DNA of 64,000 nucleotides from Simmondsia chinensis (Eukaryota > Streptophyta > Magnoliopsida > Caryophyllales > Simmondsiaceae). This document shows positions 56,451-64,000 of this stretch, piece after piece. The notes under the pieces were generated by a model. It had not been told where the DNA came from and searched no databases. It worked only from the letters and a program-made list of their open reading frames with translations. The translations under genes and the position numbers were made by a program. Every line of letters starts with the position of its first letter. The stretch's first letter is position 1. Location: positions 32,094,638 to 32,158,637 of the forward strand of contig JAGTTD010000010.1 in the NCBI GenBank assembly GCA_018398585.1. Reading direction: 5' to 3'.

Positions 56451-58790
56451 CTAAGAAGCAGCGACTAAAGGGGGAGGTGCCTGAAGGAAATGCGATCCAT
56501 GGCTGGTTTCTTCTGTGTCTTCTTCTTCTTCTGCGTCCCATAGGAATTGTGCATATGACGCTAGAACGTAGCTGCACATTCATAACAGATAGATTATGTT
56601 GCTGTCATCGTCTGGCTAGAATGGCCTTTAGAATCCCAATCAAACGAGCCTTAACTAATTATTGATTATTTGATTCGAAATCTTATTTCGGAATCATAAA
56701 GGATCATGGTTCTTGTATACAACTTGAGTATTCAGTGGTACCCATCACGAACAATAAAAGGAAGCATCTTTCATACTAAAAATTTGACTTCATAAGGCTC
56801 TCTGTTTCAAACATTTTTTATCTCAATTTTATCAAAGTAACAATCACAAATATGGAAAATGTTTTCCCTCATTGAGCAGAAATTCCATTCAACGAACAGG
56901 TAAAACATTTTCATTCTGTTAAAACTCAACTTGGCCAAACGTGAAAATCGTACAAATTTATAGTATGAAACCACTTTCTTTAATATAAACAAAAACTGTT
57001 AACAAACAAAAATGTTTTCAATTGAAAATATATCCAAAGAGAAATTTTCGTAAAAAGAATGTTTTCCCTTAAACCAAAGAAAGCCTACACTTGGGTCCAT
57101 AAATTCAATGCAAAATGAGTGATTACACAGGATTATTATTTCATAAAAACAAGAGAAGAAGGAAAAATTACAGGGATATACCAGTCATCAGGGGAGGCAT
57201 GAAGAGCTTGATCAAAGTAACACTGAGCTCTAGAGGCATCTTTGTGGGTGTGCCATATCAAGTCAGCATACATTGACAACACATTTCCATCACTACAATT
57301 GGCTAATATTGCTCTTCCACAATACTCCTCTGCCTTTGCATAATCCCTTCTCACCTGTTTTCATTCCCAAAATCAGAATCAAAAACTAAAAAAAAAGTAA
57401 AGTTAATTTGTTGATAAAACTTCGTTAGAATATAGAACTATTTAGCTCAAGCTTTTGAGAATATAGAATGGTTGGTTCATTGATATAACATATGAGTCTT
57501 TTGACAAAGATCTCAAGCTTGAGTCTCAATAGTCATCACTACTTATATTAATATAATTCCAACACAAGTATGAAGTCAACAAGTAAATCATTCCTTGTTC
57601 AAGTTAAATGCCTATTCACATGGGAAAACATCATAGTATAAAACTACTAAAGGGCTTTCGTCTAGTTTTTAGAATAGTTGGTTTGCTTGATATACTTTCT
57701 TTTACATAATGAACGAGAAAGCAATATTTTTACACCGCAAGACATTTAATGAACCCAATTTAGTTACCCAATTGGCGGAAAGTGTTATTAGAGTACAAAG
57801 TAGGTACCTTAGGACTGATTTTCCAAATTTGATTTTATGGGATCCAACCCATAACTTAATTTCCATTCTAATAACCTTTTTTTTCCTTGGTGTTGTTATT
57901 AGTAGGACATATTGTTAAAGCAGATAATGTAATTTAGAGGAAACGGTCATAAAATTTTACAAAGTTGCTCTATCCATTCTATCCTCACCATAACATTGTT
58001 TTCTTGTGCAATATGTGTATAGCCCACTGCCAAGGTCAAAATGAGCTACCCTGGATATTTTACATTTTTGTGGTAAATTAAAATTCTAAATGGTGCTATT
58101 TTAGAGTTCCACTTATGCAAAAGTCTTTTTGTGCATTTTAGAGGAATTCAATTTTAGGAATTTGTGTTGGTTGACATGATTAAAAATAAAATTTTTTAAT
58201 TTATCAAATTCTTTAACTAAGTTAATTCCTGTATACCAAAAAAAAAACACTAAAACTTTTCAAAAATTTGCATTTCCCACATTGTCAATTTCTCAAAACC
58301 AAAAAGGACAAATACCCACATTCGGTTAACTCCAAATCCGTACCTCTTTTAGAAACCGAGCATAATTGCTGAGAAGAAGTGAGTTCCCAGGGTTATCCTC
58401 AATCATCTTCTCGTAATACCCATCTGTACTCCCACTCTCATGACTCGAACCCAACTCCCCAAACCCACCACCGCCACACCCACCACACCTACCACCGCCA
58501 CCGCCATCCGTATCCGCAACCCTCTCTCTCCCCTCCTCGATCACCCAACCACTCACCGGTTTCCGCTTCAGCACCGCCCCGAGTTGCCGGAGATCCGACT
58601 CCGACCATGCCCGGTTCATCTTCCAAGCCGGGTTGTCTCCGAAAGGCGAAAACCACCCACGAGATGACTTCGTAAGGGTGATTGATCTGGACTTAAGGTT
58701 TTGGTACAAGAATTCGGGTTCGGGAGAAGAGCAGTTCGAATTGGACCCCCATGAATCCAGAATTGGAGTTGAAGCGCTACGTAATAGCAT
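56451..58790 (-). CDS. TPR-like superfamily protein, three exons
   Basis: Exon 1 is 58790-58344, exon 2 is 57354-57182 and exon 3 is 56571-56451. The joined length is 741 nt, giving 246 residues. Intron 1 (989 nt) has donor GAG/GTACGG and acceptor AAAACAG/GTGAG. Intron 2 (610 nt) has donor GACTG/GTATAT and acceptor GTGCAG/CTACG, and splits a Cys codon. The N-terminus [14 protein letters not shown] and a Ser-rich, then Gly-rich ([14 protein letters not shown]) segment are typical of this plant family. TPR-type helices follow: [57 protein letters not shown] and [19 protein letters not shown]. All frames are open across junctions. Reading through intron 2 would give a false short end ([10 protein letters not shown]). 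The biochemical role of this family is not established; TPRs imply protein binding. Confidence 0.9.
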
Positions 58791-58907
58791 TTCGGGATCA
58801 ATTTGAAACCCTGGATCAAAAATATCGATCTGGGGATGGAGATCTTTTGGTGGATTATTGGGTTTATTGTCCGAGAAAGAGCGAAGTAGGAACAGGGGAA
58901 AAAAGGG

Positions 58908-58915
58908 TATTTATA
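58908..58915 (-). promoter_or_regulatory. TATA box of the TPR gene
   Basis: TATAAATA on the minus strand, about 120 bp upstream of the start codon. A GA/CT-rich run (58920-58932) lies just upstream. Confidence 0.6.
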
Positions 58916-59399
58916 AGTTAGAGAGAGAGAGTTGAAGCAAGTGAGAAGAGATCTGGACCGTTGATTGTGGCGCGGGGAAGGAAATGGACGGTGGTGGTGA
59001 GAGATATGAGAAAGTGAGTTAGTTTGACTTGTTGAGTTGGTTTAGGGATGGCGGCTATGGGAGTGTATGGCTGTCCAGTGTGCTGATCGCTGGGGACTAT
59101 TTTATCACGGTTATTTATGACTAAACTGACAAATGGATCGGCTCGTGTTGTGTCATATTTATGTTATGCATGTAACGTTTGAATTAGTGTTAACTTGATA
59201 AGTCAGTGTGATATACCATATATAAGAAAAAAAAAATATATATATATATACAAGTCTACAAGTAACATACCCCAAGTCATGGCCAGAATGACTTACATCA
59301 ATGAATCAAATAAATGAATCAGAATAAGCAAAAAGCATCAAAGGTCAACATGACCATCAAAAGGAAAAACAAAGCTAAAACCAACAAAACTAATGCTTA

Positions 59400-60340
59400 A
59401 TCCCCCACTCCTGCAGAAGCTGGGTGTGACGATGAGCACCACAAAACGTAGGAGCAACAATATGACGGCTACAAATTAATCCTTTGATCTCCTCAATGAC
59501 AGCAGAAGAAGGACTGGACTACGAAAGCTGGATCCTCAGGTTACGCTCATACCAGTGGATGTAGACAGTCAGCAAAGGCGGGTGAGGATGCGATGACAAC
59601 CGAGACCAAACAGAAGTAGAGAAGCTGCAGGCAAAGAAAAGATGGCTATGCGACTCATCATCCGAACCGCACAGTACACATGAAGACTAGACACCTGGAA
59701 CCCGATGTCTCAGCAATCTGTCACAAGTCCAAAGTCGCTCACAGGAGGTAAGCCAAAGAATGAAGGAATGCCTCGGAATGTGTAATCTGAACCAAAGGAG
59801 ATGGTGGATGGAATCCTCCTCCCTTCTACTATGGATCATCTTTCAAGCTGATCTAGTGGTGAATACTCCTGAACGGTCACCATCCACCTGGCACAATCTG
59901 CAACACCCGGCTGAGGTCTGAAATCGACAAATGCCCAGATAGGTAGCAGCGCAACCATATCCTAAGGAAACCTCCACTAATCACCCTCAATAACATCTGA
60001 TACCCGAGAACTCGAGAGATGACCAGTGGAGTGCAAGATGCGGTTCGTGAACTACCCCACGAGTAGTCCACAAGGTAACCAATAGTTAACCCAAAGAGCA
60101 GTATCTCGATCATCCCCAATGATATGCTTGAAGGCCATGTCACACAGCGGCCGAACACTAAGGATACTTCTCCAAGACCAAGGAATCGACTCCTTAGCCT
60201 CAATCTCCAGGAAGCTCCTCCCCTGAAGATGGTTGGCATAAACCCACCAAGGCCAGAGGGAATCACGATCTGTGAACAAGACCTAGATGTGCTTCATCAG
60301 CGAAGCCTGGTTCCACTCAGTCAAGCGCCATATCCCAAGA
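59400..60340 (-). pseudogene. LINE zinc-binding (zf-RVT) domain
   Basis: Frames include the linker MFTDRDSLWPWWVYANHLQG (about 60279), then GDLCDRLLRHRVPGV, CVLCGSDDESHSHLFFACSF and STSVWSRL near 59600-59720. The Cys pair and the HLFF-C pattern identify the RT zinc-binding region. Confidence 0.75.
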
Positions 60341-60379
60341 TCACCCTCTCTACAAGGATAACATAAGTGCCTCCAGGAA

Positions 60380-60381
<2 letters not shown>

Positions 60382-60429
<48 letters not shown>
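60382..60429. repeat. 48-bp uninterrupted poly-C
   Basis: C48 followed by T, CCC and GCGCGGGGG. It sits between the RT and zinc-binding parts of the LINE and has no counterpart in such genes. Confidence 0.95.
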
Positions 60430-60432
<3 letters not shown>

Positions 60433-60483
60433 CGCGCGGGGGCTAGCGAGATGCCTCTGCAAAGGAAGGTAGCAAGCGTCGAT

Positions 60484-61735
60484 TCAATCTTCTTGACAAT
60501 CGCCTTCGGAAGAATGAAGATGGATGTCCACAGGACTTAAATAGAGAAGAGAACCAATTTGATAAGTTGCCCCAGCATAAGAAAGTGCTCGTGAAGTCCA
60601 GAGCTGGATGCGAGATAGGATGTGGTCCAAGAGAGTCTTACAGTGGCTAAATTGGAGCCTGGACAATATGAGCAGCACCCCCAGATATCCAACTGGACAC
60701 TGCCCCAATTTGAACCCCAAATTGTCTGCAATAGACTGCTGAAACTCAGGATCAACCCCAGATACGAAGACGGTACTCTTTGCCGCATTTGAGGACAACC
60801 CCGAAAGAACGGCAAATCGATCCAACATCTCATGAATAATTGAGACACTCCCCTCATCTGCCTCACTAAAGATCATTAGGTCGTCAGCAAAGCAGAGGTG
60901 AGTGAGCCGAGTACTATCATAGCAGTGGTGAAATCGAAGCTGTGGATCAGTAGTGGCACTACAAAGCAAACCCCGCATACCCTTCATGGCGATAATGACG
61001 AGATAGGGAGAGAGAGGATCTCCCTATCTGATACCCCAACTCATGCTAAAGAACCCCTAAAGCTCTCCATTAATGGCGACTGAGAATCTGGCTGTGGAGA
61101 AACACTCGTGCACCCATCGAATCATAACCTCAGGGATACCCATACAGCACATAGAGAGAGAATAAAGTCCACCGCACCGTGTCGAATGCCTTACGAATAT
61201 CAACTTTCAGAGCGCACCTAGGTGCCCTTGTCTAAAGATGATAGTCGCACATAAGCTCCTGAGCCAACAATATACTGTCTAAAATCCTCCTCCCGGGCAC
61301 GAACGCAAACTAATAATCGTCAATTAGTTAAGGAAGCACCCCTTTCAGCCTGTTTGCAATGATCTTAGTGATGCACTTATAGATTACATTGCAACAGGAG
61401 ATCGGGTGATAGTCGGCAAAGGTGGAGGGGTTCTCCACCTTCGGGATCAAGCTGATACGAGTAGTGTTTAGGGCGCCAAGCATACGCCCTGACTGAAAGA
61501 ACGAACAGACAGCCCGAACTACGTCACGACCCACCATATCCTAGGCCCTCTTAAAGAAGAGGGAGGTATACCCATCAGGACTAAATGCCCTGTCATAACA
61601 AGTAGAGAATAGAGCATCTGTGACCTCTGCATCAAAAATCGAAAGAGTCAATGGCCTAGCCTGATCCTCGGAAAGATGAGACTGGAATAGGCCCGAAATA
61701 TCCTCACAAAGCGACCCACTCGGCTTAGCCAACAA
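60484..61735 (-). pseudogene. LINE reverse transcriptase
   Basis: Motifs in order on the minus strand: ISLIPKVENPSTFADYHPIS (61400-61460), CNVIYKCITKIIANRLK, FAFVPGRRILDSILLAQELM (about 61270), KVDIRKAFDTVRW (about 61190) and RLTHLCFADDLMIFSEADEG (about 60860-60910). The FADD active site is intact, but several stops lie between the segments. Confidence 0.88.
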
Positions 61736-62159
61736 CTCCTGAAAGTAAGAGACCCCAGCCCCTAAAATCTCCCCCTCATCATAAGTCCTCCTATCGTCTG
61801 GACGAACGATAGAAGAAATCCAGTTCCTAGCTTGCCGATGAGCCGCAGACTTATGGAAGAACCGGGTATCCTGATCCCCTAAGAAAGCCGCTGAACGCTA
61901 GACTTCTGACGGTAGAAAGCCTCCTCATCCCGACAAAGTCTTGAATACTGTCGAGATAATTGACACTCCTCTGCTCGAAGGTCCATACTCTTAGGATCAT
62001 CATCTAAAGCTCTCTGGCCTGCAGTCCAGGCGTCCCTCACCGCTACTACTGTGGTTGAGATGTGACTGAAATGTCTAGTATTGAGGGCCTTCGACTCACT
62101 CTTTAGCAACTTTAACTTCTGAGTGAGTTATTACAAGCGCGTGCTATCAATACTAGTCT

Positions 62160-63037
62160 CCTAAACTCTCCGCACTGTAGGAATGAACTACTCATGGTCG
62201 GCCTAAAAGTTAAAGAGCTTGAAAAGGAGCCACAGGGTGCGACGCTCTCCAAGTCCTCTAACTATAAATGGATAATGATCAGAACATAACTCCCATGGAA
62301 GATGCTCAACAGATGAAGCAGAGAAAGAGCGAAGCCATTCATCACTCACCAAACGCCAGTCAAGACGCTTCAAAATGAGAGCACCTCCAGCCAACGTGCC
62401 AAACCACATATAACGGAGCCCAGTATACGGAAGGACTATGAGCTTAGACTCGTAGATGCAGTCTCGAAAGTAATCCATATGGCCAGGCCAAGTGTCATGA
62501 CCACCTCTCCTGTCACTGAGATTGAGGATAGCGTTAAAGTTTCCTAGGAGTATCCAAGGCTCCACCTGGAGACCCACGCTGGCTCCTCGAATATACTGTC
62601 AAAGATTCCCGACGTGGCCCTAGCTTATTAAAGCCATAGACGAATGTAGCAACAAAGCCCACATCCCCTCAAACATCAGTCACCCTACAGGTGAGATGTT
62701 GATCCCCACCTCGTGCTCTCACTACACAGTAGAAGCTAGGATCCCAGAGAACAATGATGCGGCACCACCGGCCCTGCAACCCACTAAACATATGCTGCCA
62801 CCCCTGAGCATAACGGGCAAAAGCAGACTCAATATCAACAAAGTTAGTCTTGGTCTCGACCAAGCCAACCAGACCTAAACGGTTGGAAGAAATCCAACCA
62901 CGAACAGCAACAATAGAATTGAGGTTATAAAACCCCCTCACGTTCCTGCATCCGATCATCGAAAACTGGAGGCTAATGCGAACCACGGCCTCCGTGGCCC
63001 CCTCGGGTTGCCGCAGAGCGCCTAACATGACGGGCAA
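62160..63037 (-). pseudogene. LINE AP endonuclease
   Basis: NVRGFYNLNSIVAVRGWISS and LGLVGLVETKTNFV (62860-62950) carry the N- and E-bearing motifs. PWILLGNFNAILNLSDRRGG (about 62540) has Asn where GDFNA usually has Asp. RLDWRLVSDEW and CSDHYPFIV (62260-62370) complete the fold. A frame break separates the two halves near 62600-62670. Confidence 0.85.
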
Positions 63038-63500
63038 TAGGAGCAGGCTGCGAAGAACACTCAGATGTAGACGTCTTACCCATGTGCTCCTCGGCTAAAA
63101 GAGCAAACCGGTTCGGTGACTCGACACTAGGCCCTATCGCAGCCGACCGGTTCTCAATGCAAGCAAGAGGCTCCATGATCCCAACAAGAGCATCCTAGGC
63201 CTCCTTAATCTCAAAAGGTACTAAGGCACAACCCAAATCCTCGAGCGACCCACTGTCCTGATCAGCAGAAGTAGAGTCCGGGCCTGTACGAGAGACACGA
63301 GGTCCCCTGGTGGGTTGGGCATGGCACTCCTCGTAACGAGGTGACTTTGCGGGTGAAGCCGGTGTGGCCCGCCGTCCATTGTCCAAGGCTTTGCTACCCG
63401 GCAGCCCAACCACAACTGCAGCCTAGTGTGGCTGCCGTTACCCAACATTTTGTGCCAAAGGGGCACTTACCGTGCCCCTTGGAGAAGAGGCCAAGCCGGT

Positions 63501-64000
63501 GTTGGCCTAGCATCCCCCGCATCCAGGACTAACTCAGGCCCAGCATGGGACTGGGTAAGGCCCGTGAGGGGGGCTGGCATGAGGGCCGGCCCAAGGTTGG
63601 GCCGAGTGATGGCAGGGGGATCGCATCTCCCCCTACCCCTCCCTATGCCCCTGTTCCTGGGCCCATTGTGGGCTCAAGGGGCAGCTGGCGGCCCAGATCC
63701 CTGGACAGGGGGCACCAGCACCCCATCCATTCCTCCCATGTCAGCTCCACCTCCAGGAACCACCACCTGGACCACTGCAGCTTCCACCCCCTTCTTCTTC
63801 TTTGTCTTTATATATTTTTAATTTTTATTTTTTTAAAAGTAGTATTGAAATTATTTTTAACAATAAATATCATAATTATTTTTAATGAAAATTTCAAAAT
63901 ATCATTTTTAACTTCTAAACTTATAGTGTTATTATTGTAATTAATTAAAATAATTATTTTTGTACAAATATTAAACAATTTCCTTATTTGTTGTCAAAAA
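63501..64000. other. GC-rich LINE edge, then AT-rich spacer
   Basis: 63500-63780 is GC-rich and may still belong to LINE ORF1 on the minus strand, but no motif was recognised. 63800-64000 is AT-rich with nothing supported. Confidence 0.4.

Larger units (their letters stand above)
59220..63500 (-). mobile_element. LINE (L1-type), near full-length, broken
   Basis: Minus-strand order from 63.5 kb downward: end of ORF1 (SPNRFALLAEE near 63100), AP endonuclease, reverse transcriptase, zinc-binding domain, then a 3' region ending near an A/T simple repeat at 59225-59250. Numerous stops and a poly-C tract interrupt it. No target duplication was identified. Confidence 0.85.

Noticed and set aside
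58379..58675. His/Pro/Thr-rich open frames on the plus strand
   Set aside because: Shadow frames opposite TPR exon 1, whose Gly-rich segment creates them.
63341..63940. Pro/Gly-rich plus-strand frames as a host gene
   Set aside because: They overlap the GC-rich antisense LINE ORF1 end and run into AT-rich DNA without a gene-like end.

Overview
The window reads as nuclear DNA of a flowering plant, probably a eudicot. It is AT-rich, has GT-AG introns, carries two genes of recognisable plant families, and is otherwise packed with nested plant transposons. No rRNA, tRNA, CRISPR or organellar sequence was seen. Only two intact protein-coding genes are supported: a single-exon Hyccin/FAM126-family gene at 3603-4685 (+), and a three-exon TPR-like gene at 56451-58790 (-) whose third exon is found only by following splice sites.

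Layout. 1-3.4 kb: a LINE reverse-transcriptase fragment, a TRIM-like LTR relic and a small TIR element. 3.4-9.6 kb: the Hyccin gene, then a retroposon with a 16-bp target duplication, a SINE, a solo LTR, a LINE fragment and a hAT-like MITE inside that LINE. 9.66-15.63 kb: Copia element A with both LTRs. 15.99-24.40 kb: Copia element B with 2.1-2.3 kb LTRs, a perfect 5-bp target duplication, a long repeat-rich leader and a decayed pol. 24.6-28.1 kb: antisense LINE remains. 28.17-31.27 kb: a structurally complete hAT element with decayed transposase and an 8-bp target duplication. 32.46-34.62 kb: a non-autonomous TIR element flanked by TAA. 34.88-37.85 kb: Copia element C, an internally deleted relative of E. 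39-43.7 kb: a rearranged CACTA transposon carrying a 5'-truncated Copia (D). 44.85-46.38 kb: the 5' half of a Gypsy element on the minus strand. 46.4-48.8 kb: two broken Hyccin copies head to head, one split by a complete TRIM. 48.88-53.90 kb: Copia element E with a perfect target duplication. 54.5-55.9 kb: a sense LINE fragment. 56.4-58.9 kb: the TPR gene. 59.2-63.5 kb: a near-full-length but broken antisense LINE.

No operon-like logic applies; the two genes are independent. Hyccin proteins are subunits of the plasma-membrane PI4-kinase alpha complex. The TPR protein belongs to a plant family of unknown biochemical role. No clearly new biological system was found. The most informative structures are the head-to-head Hyccin pseudogene pair (a potential small-RNA source), the repeat arrays in LTRs and leaders, a perfect 46-bp hairpin, and insertions whose removal restores the older sequence.
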